Positions 1 to 7,964 of a stretch of 64,000 nucleotides of DNA are shown here, one piece after another. Source of the DNA: Prevotella sp. E2-28 (GTDB lineage Bacteria; Bacteroidota; Bacteroidia; Bacteroidales; Bacteroidaceae); the NCBI RefSeq assembly GCF_022024055.1, contig NZ_CP091788.1, forward strand, positions 2,232,001 to 2,296,000, read 5' to 3'. The number at the start of each line of letters is the position of its first letter. Positions within the stretch are counted from its first letter, which is position 1. Position numbers and translations under genes: made by a program. The notes below the pieces were generated by a model. The model was given only the letters and a program-made list of their open reading frames with translations, was not told where the DNA came from and ran no database searches.

Positions 1-1308
1 TACGTTGAAGGTGGCGCACTTACTATCACCGTTCCAACAACAGCAGCTGGCGGTAAATGTCTGAAGGCCGAAGGACTGGTACGTATTGATGGAGGAACGC
101 ACTCTTTAACAGCTGGTGGCAAGGTGGATACAAGCGACAGTACTGATCCTTCATACACAACAGCCATCAAAGGCACTAATGTTACCCTCAATGACGGAAC
201 CATTGAAATCAAAGTCACAGGTGCTGCCGGACGTGGCATCTCTGCCGATAATACCATCACTACCAACGGCGGTACGCTCACTATCACCAATAGCGCAGCC
301 CCCACTACCATCAGTAGTGATGTAAAGGGAGCCAAGGGACTGAAAGCACTCAACATAGCCCTCAACGCCGGCGACATGACTATTAACATGAGTGGCAATG
401 CCTCGAAGGCCATACGCTGCGGTGACGGCACACAGAGCACCAGTGGAAGTGGCCGGGGAGGCATGGGAGGAAGCACTAAATGGACCAACGTTACTGGTAC
501 ATACAGCCAAGGTCTGACTGACGGCACAGGTCCAAAACTTACCATCAACCAGACGGGTGCCACTTATAGTTCTTCTTCAGCAAAAGCCATTAAATCTATC
601 TGTGCCATAACTGTTTACGGTGGAGAGACAGAAGTATATACAAAGAACGATGGCTCCGAAGGAATGGAATCAAAAACCAGCATCGACATCCAGGGAGGCA
701 AGCACTATTTCCAGTGTTACGACGACTGTATGAACTCCGCAGGGAAGATTATTTTTAATGGTGGCGTAACCGTTTGTTACTCTAACGGAAATGATGCCAT
801 CGACTCAAACGCAGGTACCACGGGAGCCATCACCATTGGCAACGGCACTGCATTCGCATATAGCACGAAGGGAAGCCCTGAAGAGGGATTCGACTGTGAC
901 AACAACTCTTATATCCAGATTACCGGTACTGGCATCGGCATCAGCGCAGGCGGCAGTCAAGGTGGCGGTGGTGGAGGTCCTGGCGGTCGGGGTGGTACCA
1001 GCAGTGGCAACACCATCTCGAATGCCATGCAAGGCTATGCCTTTGTAACCAGCACTGTTAGTTACACTGCCGGCAGATACTACACCCTTGCCGATGCCTC
1101 TGACAACAACCTTGTAACTTACAGTTTTGCAGCAGCATGCAGCAGTAACCTGTCATTGCTCACTGCCACAGGAATGGTAAAGAACTCATCCTACAACGTG
1201 AAATATAGCACAACAGCTCCCACAGACGCCACTACCTCATGGCACGGACTATATCTGGGCTCTTCGCACAAGGGTACAACGAGCGTTACAAGCTTCACTG
1301 CAAAATAA
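1..1308 (+). CDS. Secreted DUF4353 (carbohydrate-binding-domain) protein, 3' part
   Basis: The reading frame is open from base 1, so the gene starts outside the window; about 435 residues are visible. The protein is built of short beta-rich repeats (ITIN..GGT, LTIN..) rich in Thr, Ser, Gly and Asn, as in the DUF4353 family annotated as carbohydrate-binding domain-containing protein in Bacteroidota, often found near CotH-type genes. A Gly-rich linker at roughly residues 316-335 separates the beta-helix-like part from a C-terminal beta domain of about 95 residues. A cell-surface or secreted location is inferred, as the signal peptide would lie outside the window. There is no catalytic motif I recognise. 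Stop TAA at 1306. Confidence 0.75.
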   Translation, partial: YVEGGALTITVPTTAAGGKCLKAEGLVRIDGGTHSLTAGGKVDTSDSTDPSYTTAIKGTNVTLNDGTIEIKVTGAAGRGISADNTITTNGGTLTITNSAAPTTISSDVKGAKGLKALNIALNAGDMTINMSGNASKAIRCGDGTQSTSGSGRGGMGGSTKWTNVTGTYSQGLTDGTGPKLTINQTGATYSSSSAKAIKSICAITVYGGETEVYTKNDGSEGMESKTSIDIQGGKHYFQCYDDCMNSAGKIIFNGGVTVCYSNGNDAIDSNAGTTGAITIGNGTAFAYSTKGSPEEGFDCDNNSYIQITGTGIGISAGGSQGGGGGGPGGRGGTSSGNTISNAMQGYAFVTSTVSYTAGRYYTLADASDNNLVTYSFAAACSSNLSLLTATGMVKNSSYNVKYSTTAPTDATTSWHGLYLGSSHKGTTSVTSFTAK

Positions 1309-1332
1309 AAATGAAAATTATTTCAAAAAAAC

Positions 1333-1363
1333 TTGCAGGAGTCAGAAAAAATGATTACCTTTG
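1333..1363 (+). promoter_or_regulatory. Bacteroidota-type promoter of the tRNA cluster
   Basis: TTGC at 1333 and TACCTTTG at 1356-1363 are separated by 19 bases, the canonical spacing of the -33 and -7 boxes. It lies 52 bases before the tRNA-Ser and probably drives all three tRNAs. Confidence 0.75.
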
Positions 1364-1414
1364 CACCCGCATTTGAGAGAAAATGCTTTTCGGAAACCTT
1401 AAAAGGGGAACCGA

Positions 1415-1501
1415 GGAAGTTTGGGTGAGTGGCTGAAACCAGCAGTTTGCTAAACTGCCGTACGGGTTCCCGTACCGGGGGTTCGAATCCCCCAGCTTCC
1501 G
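1415..1501 (+). tRNA. tRNA-Ser(GCT)
   Basis: An 87-base cloverleaf with the long variable arm of serine tRNAs. Acceptor stem GGAAGTT pairs with AGCTTCC at 1494-1500; the anticodon loop reads TTTGCTAA, giving anticodon GCT for AGC/AGU. The T loop GTTCGAATC is present. CCA is not encoded directly after the discriminator base. Confidence 0.95.
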
Positions 1502-1507
1502 CTCCAT

Positions 1508-1579
1508 GGTCGATTCATCTAATGGTTAGGATACAAGATTCTCAATCTTGGCATAGGGGTTCGATTCCCCTATCGACTA
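1508..1579 (+). tRNA. tRNA-Glu(CTC), copy 1
   Basis: A 72-base cloverleaf. Acceptor GGTCGAT pairs with ATCGACT, the anticodon loop TTCTCAA gives CTC (glutamate, GAG codon), and the T arm GGGGTTCGATTCCCC is intact. CCA follows at 1580-1582 in the genome. It lies only 6 bases after the tRNA-Ser, so co-transcription is likely. Confidence 0.93.
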
Positions 1580-1611
1580 CCACAAAGGTATTTCATAGGT
1601 AAAAAGATTCT

Positions 1612-1683
1612 GGTCGATTCATCTAATGGTTAGGATACAAGATTCTCAATCTTGGCATAGGGGTTCGATTCCCCTATCGACTA
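1612..1683 (+). tRNA. tRNA-Glu(CTC), copy 2
   Basis: Identical base for base to copy 1 over the 72-base body, 32 bases downstream, but without an encoded CCA. A tandem duplication of the same isoacceptor. The inverted-repeat-bounded element at 1774 begins 90 bases further on. Confidence 0.93.
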
Positions 1684-1773
1684 CAAAACAAGCAAGGAGA
1701 TAAATACCTATCAGGTGTTTATCTTCTTTTTCATGTTTCCACGCCATTCTCGTTAGCATCTTAGAAACTTTAT

Positions 1774-1863
1774 ATTTGCTGCCACACTGCCACAAATCTT
1801 CTGAAACGCCCTGTTCATGGGCAAAAAGTGGTGGCAGCAAGGTGGCAGCATGTGGCAGCAAAA
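1774..1863. repeat. Left arm of ~89-bp inverted repeat bounding the VapE element
   Basis: This arm carries two CTGCCAC units at its outer end and three GTGGCAGC units at its inner end. Reverse-complementing 4437-4525 gives the same sequence with about five mismatches. Within the arm, TGCTGCCACA pairs with TGTGGCAGCA, so it can also fold on itself into a long hairpin. The inner end abuts the stop codon of the VapE-like gene at 1868. Confidence 0.9.
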
Positions 1864-1867
1864 TGGT

Positions 1868-3694
1868 TTATTTAGCCTTTTTTTGCTTCACAAAGTACTC
1901 AGAACCGAACCTTGTTTCGCGTTTTTGGAGGATGGATATATTGGAAAGCATGCGTCCAAAGGCCGAAACATTGGCTGGTTTTAGCATGCTGATACCTACT
2001 TTCTGCTTCAGATGCTCGAAAATTGCCGATGCGCTAATCCATTCACCTTTCTCGCCTTCTGTCGCCGGCTCGAAATAATCGAAGAAGAAATGATCAGCAG
2101 CACTCTTCACGCTGAACTTGCGGTTCCACTCCAAAATCTGTTGTGTCTCCTGCGCGCTGAAATAATATGACTCATGCTGATTCAGGGCGTGCATTGCTTG
2201 CGCATAGAGTTGCTCATAGTTGGGCGTTGTGCTCACATCGATAGGGCCCGTCAGTTCCACACTCAGGAATCGGCGACTGCCAGAGGGATCGGCCAACACA
2301 TCAGGCTGGTTGGTAGTGGCGATGAACGAGGCTCGACGTGGGAAATCCTCTACATGACGACCATAGGGACGCTTGGTTTTTACTGATGAGAGTGTGATGA
2401 CGTTCTTCAGGAATCCCTGTTGGGTGCGAGGCGAAATCTGGTTGAACTCATCCAGGTTTATCAGCAGCATCTGCGCCATCTGGTTCAGTACCTGTCGCTT
2501 ATCGTTCATCTGCAGATTCCCTGTGTAGCCCCATCGCAATTCAGGCGGAAGGAGCTGTTCGCAGAAGGTGGTCTTGTTCCAACCCTGGGCAGAGATAAGC
2601 AGTGGCACAGCCTGATTACCGTACTTGGCGAGGTTGGACACCTGCCATTGACGTACCATTCCCAGGAACCACGTATAGAACCAATCTTCCCAATGCGGAT
2701 TATTGGTGGGTACGGTGCGGGCCAACTTGCGGATATGATCCTTGCCGTCCCACTTATCATACTGCTCCCACAGATAATCGCCTATGGGGTCGAAGGGACG
2801 AATCATATCCGACTGTACATAACGTTTTACATCATTATCCCAAGTGTTGAGACCGCTTAGTCGGGCCTTCATCGTCATTCCTCGCATCACGCGTTCGTCC
2901 ACAGGCATCCACTCCATATAAGTATAGCGTTTATCCTTATATTCCGTATAGCCCATGATGGTGTTATAGCGGAAGGTGTAACGTGCATTCAAAAAGTCCA
3001 TCAGTCGCAGGGTCTCCTTACTCACCTCTGTGGCGGTTTCTTCCTCCGAAGCCTCCACATGAGTGGATTCTGCTGGCTCTTCACAATGCATCATGGGCTT
3101 ATCGTTGACGGGCAAAGCCATTGCCTTAGGTTGATAATATGGTGTTTCATCAAGGGGCATCCGGAAACAGTTGCGCACAGAGCCCCGTTCCTGACGGATA
3201 GGCTTTGGCAGCAATCCCTGATAGATGGATGAAGCCAACTGATACCCTTGTTGGCAAACGGCATCAGCCTCTTCTTCATCAATAGGCATACTGCCATTGG
3301 CTTTCGCAATCTTGACGAGGATGATGACCTCCCTGCCTGATGGGCCCACGAGAGCTGCAAGCGTATAGTGCAGAATCTGTGCTGCCTGTTTCACGGCTTC
3401 GATGTCGGCAGGTGTCTCAAGGTTATCTACGGTGAGTGCCACCACGCCATTGAATGAACGCATGCTCAGGTTGCCGTTCTTGTCCTTTGCAAATTCTGCC
3501 GAGGGGTAAATCAGGTGCGACGGATGCATGCGGTCGTAGCTCTCCATGTCGCCACCAATCTTCAATAGGCGTCTGCGATGCTCTACGGCACCGTCTTTGG
3601 TATCAGTCTTGATACGTTCAATAAAGCTGTCGAGCGTCTTTGTTGACAACTTCATGGCATTTTTCTTGTCTATAAGTACAAATGATAGTTTCAT
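1868..3694 (-). CDS. VapE-type primase/helicase-like protein (BT4734/BF3469-like N-terminus)
   Basis: 608 residues. Residues 1-200 resemble the BT4734/BF3469 N-terminal domain (primase-like; a YPSAEF segment near 63 and GPSGREV near 117). Residues 300-500 carry the VapE ATPase-like core: a degenerate P-loop with Gly371, Lys374 and Thr375 (GWNKTT), a Walker-B-like LINLDEF at 411-417, a sensor-like FIATTNQPD at 457-465 and a following GSRR, as in SF3-like helicases of phages and satellites. In this family such proteins are thought to act in replication of mobile DNA. A second Met (residue 14) is an alternative start. The partner DUF6078 gene lies 152 bases upstream on the same strand, and both lie between inverted repeats. 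No integrase is present. Confidence 0.85.
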   Translation of the reverse strand: MKLSFVLIDKKNAMKLSTKTLDSFIERIKTDTKDGAVEHRRRLLKIGGDMESYDRMHPSHLIYPSAEFAKDKNGNLSMRSFNGVVALTVDNLETPADIEAVKQAAQILHYTLAALVGPSGREVIILVKIAKANGSMPIDEEEADAVCQQGYQLASSIYQGLLPKPIRQERGSVRNCFRMPLDETPYYQPKAMALPVNDKPMMHCEEPAESTHVEASEEETATEVSKETLRLMDFLNARYTFRYNTIMGYTEYKDKRYTYMEWMPVDERVMRGMTMKARLSGLNTWDNDVKRYVQSDMIRPFDPIGDYLWEQYDKWDGKDHIRKLARTVPTNNPHWEDWFYTWFLGMVRQWQVSNLAKYGNQAVPLLISAQGWNKTTFCEQLLPPELRWGYTGNLQMNDKRQVLNQMAQMLLINLDEFNQISPRTQQGFLKNVITLSSVKTKRPYGRHVEDFPRRASFIATTNQPDVLADPSGSRRFLSVELTGPIDVSTTPNYEQLYAQAMHALNQHESYYFSAQETQQILEWNRKFSVKSAADHFFFDYFEPATEGEKGEWISASAIFEHLKQKVGISMLKPANVSAFGRMLSNISILQKRETRFGSEYFVKQKKAK

Positions 3695-3769
3695 GATTTT
3701 ACTGTTTATGGTTCTTATCTTTGTGTTTTAAGGTTGTTACCCTTACTGTTTCCTGTTGTTATCCTTGCC

Positions 3770-3838
3770 GGAAAACAGTGTTTTCCTTGGAGGAAAACAT
3801 CGTTTTCCGCCCTAGAAAACGCACTTCTGAGCGTTTTT
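3770..3838. repeat. Tandem palindromes between the two element genes
   Basis: GGAAAACAGTGTTTTCC (3770-3786) and GGAAAACATCGTTTTCC (3792-3808) are 17-bp near-perfect palindromes exactly 22 bp apart. A looser third, GAAAACGC...GCGTTTTT, spans about 3815-3838. They lie just upstream of the VapE-like gene, where an operator or initiator-binding site would be expected; this role is inference. Confidence 0.7.
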
Positions 3839-3846
3839 CGTTAGTC

Positions 3847-4323
3847 TTAAACTTCCTGATGACTGAAGACGTAAGCCTCAAAATAGCGGTCGAACTCAAC
3901 CTCCCAGTCATAGCCCATATCCTTGACATAGTTGCGAATCCACTGCTGCTCTTCAGGCGATAGTGCCCGTTCGCCACGCATATACTCGTAGTAGATTCTC
4001 GGACCGTGCAGGTAACAGGTAATCGACTTGCGCATCGTGGTGTAGTCACTCTTCATCACCTTGTCGTAAAGATGCGTGAATCCTGCTGCCCACACGCCAA
4101 TCTCAATCTTGTCGAACCAGCGACATTTGCCGTCCTTCAGCATCTTCGGCATCACGCATTTAGCGAACTCCAGGTCCTCGGGTGCATTCTGAGCAGCCAG
4201 ATGGCGCAGACAGTCGGCCTTCAGCGGACAATCATTGTTTGTGCAAAGTGCATACCATGAAGGTACTTTTTTGAAGTCAAAATCCTTGCTAATAAGTGTT
4301 TCTTTCTTGTAGTTTTTCATCAT
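3847..4323 (-). CDS. DUF6078 family protein
   Basis: 158 residues, recognised as DUF6078, a family of unknown function seen beside VapE-type genes in Prevotella and Bacteroides. A Cys cluster near residues 27-39 (C-x5-C-x5-C pattern in CTNNDCPLKADC) and Cys61 suggest metal binding. The C-terminal half is rich in aromatic residues and Tyr. It is the first gene of the element, upstream of the VapE-like gene in the same direction. It has no signal peptide or membrane segment, so a cytoplasmic location is expected. Confidence 0.75.
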   Translation of the reverse strand: MMKNYKKETLISKDFDFKKVPSWYALCTNNDCPLKADCLRHLAAQNAPEDLEFAKCVMPKMLKDGKCRWFDKIEIGVWAAGFTHLYDKVMKSDYTTMRKSITCYLHGPRIYYEYMRGERALSPEEQQWIRNYVKDMGYDWEVEFDRYFEAYVFSHQEV

Positions 4324-4436
4324 AATGTAAAAAGATATTTAGTGTGTTATTTCAGGATACAAAGATACAAAATTTTTGCGCGTTTTCCAAGGATTTTTCC
4401 ACTTATTATTCATCGATTTTAGGCCTTTTTTGGTGT

Positions 4437-4525
4437 TTTGCTGCCACATGCTGCCACCTTGCTGCCACCACTTTTTGCCCTAAAACAAGGCGTTTCAGAA
4501 AATTTGTGGCAGTGTGGCAGCAAAT
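4437..4525. repeat. Right arm of ~89-bp inverted repeat bounding the VapE element
   Basis: Reverse complement of 1774-1863 with about five substitutions, all in the middle around the GGGC/GCCC segment; the GTGGCAGC-bearing ends are fully conserved. No obvious short target-site duplication is visible outside the two arms. Confidence 0.9.
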
Positions 4526-4815
4526 TACGAAAAATTCATATTCATATTAGTGAGATTGTCAAACGCAAGTACTTTCTTTTTGGAGTATTACATGAGTGTC
4601 TGTGTTCAGATTTTTTATCCGAAAATGCTGCAACTACAGGAAATACCGGAAAGACAAGATGGATAAATGATGTTAGTCTCTGACATGCAGATTCATCCCC
4701 AGTCGTTCTACGACCTGGTGAACATCATCCGTGAGCACGAAGAGCTTTTCCCCGCCTGGCACAGTTCCCCAGTGGCATCACTATACACCCCAAAAGTCTT
4801 CGAAAACAAAAAAAA
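4526..4815. other. Intergenic stretch with a possible coding relic
   Basis: No complete gene seen. Forward from 4685 an ATG opens a 50-codon frame beginning MQIHPQSFYDLVN; on the reverse strand the same stretch reads a protein-like tail ending LGMNLHVRD and stop. Either could be the end or start of a gene cut by past rearrangement. I cannot tell which strand, if any, was coding. Confidence 0.3.
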
Positions 4816-4819
4816 ATCC

Positions 4820-4848
4820 TCCGCTTATTGGTTATAAGCGGATTTTTT
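4820..4848 (+). terminator. Rho-independent terminator
   Basis: A 9-bp stem TCCGCTTAT/ATAAGCGGA with a 5-base loop is followed by six T. It overlaps the -33 box of the next promoter. Confidence 0.7.
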
Positions 4849-4857
4849 GTACATTTG
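4828..4857 (+). promoter_or_regulatory. Promoter of the small membrane protein gene
   Basis: TTGG at 4828 and TACATTTG at 4850-4857, 18 bases apart; the start codon follows at 4895. Confidence 0.55.
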
Positions 4858-4894
4858 CATCGTAAAAAAATAATATAGAAATATCGATCGGAAA

Positions 4895-5293
4895 ATGGAA
4901 TCAGATTATGAAATTGGAAAATGTACAATGACGTGCATATTAATTCCACCTATCGTATTTATGATTGGTTTTACCATAATGCTCGTAATTGGTATTTTCG
5001 TAAAAGGAATCATACCAGATTTATATGGATGGCTTGTATTTTTGGGAGCCCTTATTGGTGTTCCTATTATATATTTTTTAACAATGATATTCCCTATTAT
5101 ATATGGAGTTGCAGGGCTTTATGTACAGCATATAGTAGACAAAAACAAAATTGAAAATCCAATAGCGATCTTTGCATTATGTCTAACTTTTGATATTATT
5201 GCCACAGGGATTATATATTTACTTCATTTGTGGATAAGCAATGGAAATGAAGATGCTTCAGAAATTCCTCTTATCAAACCAGATGCTTTTTGA
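4895..5293 (+). CDS. Small multi-pass membrane protein of unknown function
   Basis: 132 residues with about four hydrophobic segments (roughly 12-37, 45-68, 70-88 and 94-112) separated by short loops and a polar, Asp/Glu-containing C-terminus. I recognise no family. ATG is preceded by an A-rich leader and its own promoter. The base composition is very AT-rich compared with the core genes further right, as is the Sel1-repeat gene next to it, which is consistent with horizontally acquired DNA. It converges with that gene, with 7 bases between the stop codons. Confidence 0.6.
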   Translation: MESDYEIGKCTMTCILIPPIVFMIGFTIMLVIGIFVKGIIPDLYGWLVFLGALIGVPIIYFLTMIFPIIYGVAGLYVQHIVDKNKIENPIAIFALCLTFDIIATGIIYLLHLWISNGNEDASEIPLIKPDAF

Positions 5294-5300
5294 AATACAA

Positions 5301-6032
5301 TCAATTATTATTACGATTTGTGAATCCATAATACATTCGATTAATTATAAAAGTAATCTTAGGCTCTGTTCTCACACATTTTTTATATTCTTTCATCAAA
5401 TATTTTACTATCTCCTCGTTGTTATCTTCAATATAAATCTGCATGAGCCATAATATGGACAAAGGATATCTCTTTTTAGCAGCTGGAGTAAAACACTTAA
5501 TTGCCATTTCTTTATCTATCGGAAAGCCATATTCTCCTCGATAATACCGTACACCAAGGACATTTAATGTTACTGCATTTTCATTCTTCAATGCGTTTTC
5601 AAGCGCTTTATTAAACCAAATTTTTGCATATCTACGATTTCTTTTAATATTAGTTCCAAGGAAATAATGCGTACCAAGTATGTCTTGTGCACCTGCATCA
5701 TTATGTTTAGCAGCTTTCTTCAGCCAATACATTGCTTTATCAATATCATGTGCAACACCTGTTCCTTTGTTATAACAAACATACAAGTTGAATTCAGCTT
5801 TCGCACACCTTTTATTCGCAGATTTTATATACCACTTCACTGCTTCTTTATAATTCAAAGGAACTATGTGTCCATACCAATAGCAAAGACCTATATCATT
5901 TAATTCCTTAGAAGTAAATCGAGATATATTAACCTCATTTCCATCACGCAATTTTTCCAAAGACTTGATGACTTTGGGAGAAAACTTCATTTCCAAATAA
6001 CAAGGTGCAAAACCTTTATTTTTCATACTCAT
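5301..6032 (-). CDS. Sel1-repeat (SEL1-like TPR) protein
   Basis: 243 residues with at least four Sel1-type repeats of about 36 residues: a YWYG..PLNYKEAVKWYIKSA unit, a NKGTGVAHDIDKAMYWLKKAA unit, a GTNIKRNRRYAKIWFNKAL unit and a YYRGEYGFPIDKEMAIKCF unit. Such solenoids mediate protein-protein contacts. No signal peptide is apparent, so a cytoplasmic location is likely. The gene is AT-rich, like its convergent neighbour. Its partner cannot be inferred from the context. Confidence 0.8.
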   Translation of the reverse strand: MSMKNKGFAPCYLEMKFSPKVIKSLEKLRDGNEVNISRFTSKELNDIGLCYWYGHIVPLNYKEAVKWYIKSANKRCAKAEFNLYVCYNKGTGVAHDIDKAMYWLKKAAKHNDAGAQDILGTHYFLGTNIKRNRRYAKIWFNKALENALKNENAVTLNVLGVRYYRGEYGFPIDKEMAIKCFTPAAKKRYPLSILWLMQIYIEDNNEEIVKYLMKEYKKCVRTEPKITFIINRMYYGFTNRNNN

Positions 6033-6049
6033 TAAATAATATGATGGTG

Positions 6050-6078
6050 CAAAGATATAAATTATATCTGAAAAACAA
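6050..6078 (-). promoter_or_regulatory. Promoter of the Sel1-repeat gene
   Basis: On the minus strand TATCTTTG (6057-6050) and TTG (6078-6076) are separated by 18 bases, 18 bases before the start codon. Confidence 0.65.
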
Positions 6079-6102
6079 TTTGAAAAATAAAGAATATGTC
6101 TT

Positions 6103-6132
6103 TTTGCGTATTAATTTACTTCCCTAACTTTG
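6103..6132 (+). promoter_or_regulatory. Promoter immediately before the phage-like gene, possibly leaderless
   Basis: TTTG at 6103-6106 and TAACTTTG at 6125-6132, 18 bases apart. The ATG at 6137 begins only 5 bases after the -7 box, about where transcription should start, so the mRNA would have almost no leader. Confidence 0.6.
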
Positions 6133-6136
6133 CAGC

Positions 6137-6886
6137 ATGGAAGTTTTCAATATCACCTTGCCCACAAGCTGGGCAGATTTATCCGACAAGCAGCTGCACA
6201 TGGTCTATAGCCTGTTTGCACGCGATTTGTCTGCGGCAGAGGTCAAGACTCTCTGCCTCATGAAGTGGAACGGCCTGAAGGTGCTTAGCCAACTGCCTGA
6301 CAAACATTTCCTCATCAAGAGAGGAAAAGAGGTCGTACCTCTAACCGCCAGGCAGATTCAGCAAGCCACGTCAGTCCTCGATTTTCTGGACTCATTCGCC
6401 CCCACCCCGGTTCGTATCGCACAAATCGGCAAATACCATGCTTTGCCGGCTGACTTTGAGAAGGTCCCATTCGAAGAATACCTGTATGTTGAAAACCTAT
6501 TCCAAGGCTATCTCAACACACAATCCGACGAGTTGCTGCTTCAGATGGCGCAGGTGTTGTATGCCAGCGACCATGTGAAGCCGGACAAGGCGCAGCTCAT
6601 CGGCATCTTCTACTGGATGGCCTCGCTCAAACAGTATTTCGCAGGGCAATTCCCGAACTTCTACAAGCCAACCTCCAATTCAGAAGACAACCTCCTGGGC
6701 AATGGCCAGCCCGATATCTACCGTCAGCTTCGTGACAGCACCAATGCAATGATTCGTGCCCTCACAGGTGGCGATATCACCAAGGAGGCAACCATCATGA
6801 AGAAGGATACATGGCGTGCACTTACAGAGTTGGACGCCAAAGCCCGGGATGCAGAAGAGCTACGTAAAGCAACTAAGAAACCATAA
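6137..6886 (+). CDS. Phage-like protein of unknown function
   Basis: 249 residues, soluble, helical, with no membrane segment. It opens with a segment containing LPTSWADLSDKQL and ends in a charged helix. I associate this protein and the next two with a conserved trio in Bacteroidota prophage-like loci, but I cannot name its role (possibly tail or head assembly). It is the first of three co-directional genes with short gaps (11 and 53 bases). The trio is GC-richer than the neighbouring 4.9-6.0 kb segment. Confidence 0.5.
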   Translation: MEVFNITLPTSWADLSDKQLHMVYSLFARDLSAAEVKTLCLMKWNGLKVLSQLPDKHFLIKRGKEVVPLTARQIQQATSVLDFLDSFAPTPVRIAQIGKYHALPADFEKVPFEEYLYVENLFQGYLNTQSDELLLQMAQVLYASDHVKPDKAQLIGIFYWMASLKQYFAGQFPNFYKPTSNSEDNLLGNGQPDIYRQLRDSTNAMIRALTGGDITKEATIMKKDTWRALTELDAKARDAEELRKATKKP

Positions 6887-6897
6887 TATTCATTCAC

Positions 6898-7440
6898 ATG
6901 TTCCCATTTCAACCATATACCCCACCCAAACCAACTACAGTCATCGAGGATCATACCTTTAACTGGAACGCCACAGCCTTTTTTGAAGACTTGACCAAGC
7001 GGAATAAGTTCGCTCGTTCCAAGCGCTTCACCTTCTGCAGAGTCTCAGGACTTGATGGTTTCGAAGAAGCACTGGGTAAGATGATGACCAAGACGGCATT
7101 CGTTTGTGTGTCCGACATCTCGCAGGGATTTACGGACATCAACAACACACCGCACACTCGTCGAGTGAAGACGGTGTTCCTGGCCATGCGTCACACCATC
7201 GACAATATGGTGGCCCGCCAGTCCTGTATGGATATGATGCGCGAGTTGTTCCGGCAGTTCATGTCTGTCCTGATCCAGGAACAAACTCGTCTGCAGCAGC
7301 ACTCCATCTATATTGACCCTCGCATCTCATTCCAGGAAATCGACCGCTATTTCTTCTCTGGCTGTGCATGTGCCTACTTCCAAATCGCTGTTGATACCTA
7401 CACCGATTTGCAGTATAAAAGCGAAGAGTGGTCAGAATAA
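6898..7440 (+). CDS. Phage-like protein of unknown function
   Basis: 180 residues. The N-terminus is Pro-rich (FPFQPYTPPKP), the middle is mixed alpha/beta, and several Met and Arg residues occur in a central helix. It follows the 249-residue gene by 11 bases and is likely co-transcribed with it. The size and position suit a small virion or tail-completion protein, which is inference from context only. No catalytic motif is seen. Confidence 0.5.
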   Translation: MFPFQPYTPPKPTTVIEDHTFNWNATAFFEDLTKRNKFARSKRFTFCRVSGLDGFEEALGKMMTKTAFVCVSDISQGFTDINNTPHTRRVKTVFLAMRHTIDNMVARQSCMDMMRELFRQFMSVLIQEQTRLQQHSIYIDPRISFQEIDRYFFSGCACAYFQIAVDTYTDLQYKSEEWSE

Positions 7441-7493
7441 TCGTTCAGTACGCTGCTATATTATAGCAGCTCATTAAGCCAATATAGACCGCA

Positions 7494-7925
7494 ATGCCCA
7501 TCAACAACAATCATCCCGACCCACAAGGTGAGCGCGAAAAATTCGTCCTCGCCTTCAACGACACCATGCTTAAAATCTGGCAGGAGCAGATTACGCTATT
7601 AGGAGTAATCGACACCGGCAGGCTTCTGCACTCTGTAAGCGCTTTGCCAGTCCGTGCTGACGGCCGCTTTATCGAGGTAGGCTTGTCGCAGGCCTTCCTC
7701 GAATACGGTCTATGGCAAGACTTCTGTACAGGAAAAGAAATCCCTAGAGGAAATAATGGCGACATCGGTCGTGAAAAGCGCCGTGTCGCCAAAAAGTGGT
7801 TTAGTAAAAAGTATTATTCCTCAGTCCTCAACCTCCGTGACTTCCTAGCTGATAACATCGGCCATTCCTTCGTTGGTCTTGTCGCCAAAGCCCTTGATGA
7901 TACTTATCGTAGATATAATCATTAA
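7494..7925 (+). CDS. Phage-like protein, HK97 gp10-type size and context
   Basis: 143 residues. Central and C-terminal motifs include YGLWQDFCTGKEIPRGN and KKWFSKKYYSSVLNLRDF, ending LDDTYRRYNH. A small basic protein following two phage-like genes fits a head-tail or tail-completion component, but the family assignment is tentative. A 5'-truncated, diverged paralogue lies at 8643-8935, which shows that more than one copy of this module has passed through the locus. No further virion genes follow, so the region is a phage remnant rather than a prophage. Confidence 0.5.
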   Translation: MPINNNHPDPQGEREKFVLAFNDTMLKIWQEQITLLGVIDTGRLLHSVSALPVRADGRFIEVGLSQAFLEYGLWQDFCTGKEIPRGNNGDIGREKRRVAKKWFSKKYYSSVLNLRDFLADNIGHSFVGLVAKALDDTYRRYNH

Positions 7926-7964
7926 TAATATTCAGAAAAAATATCTCAATTCACAAATTCTTTG

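Noticed and set aside
1774-4525. Classical insertion sequence
   Set aside because: Inverted repeats are present but the enclosed genes are not transposases and no target duplication is visible.
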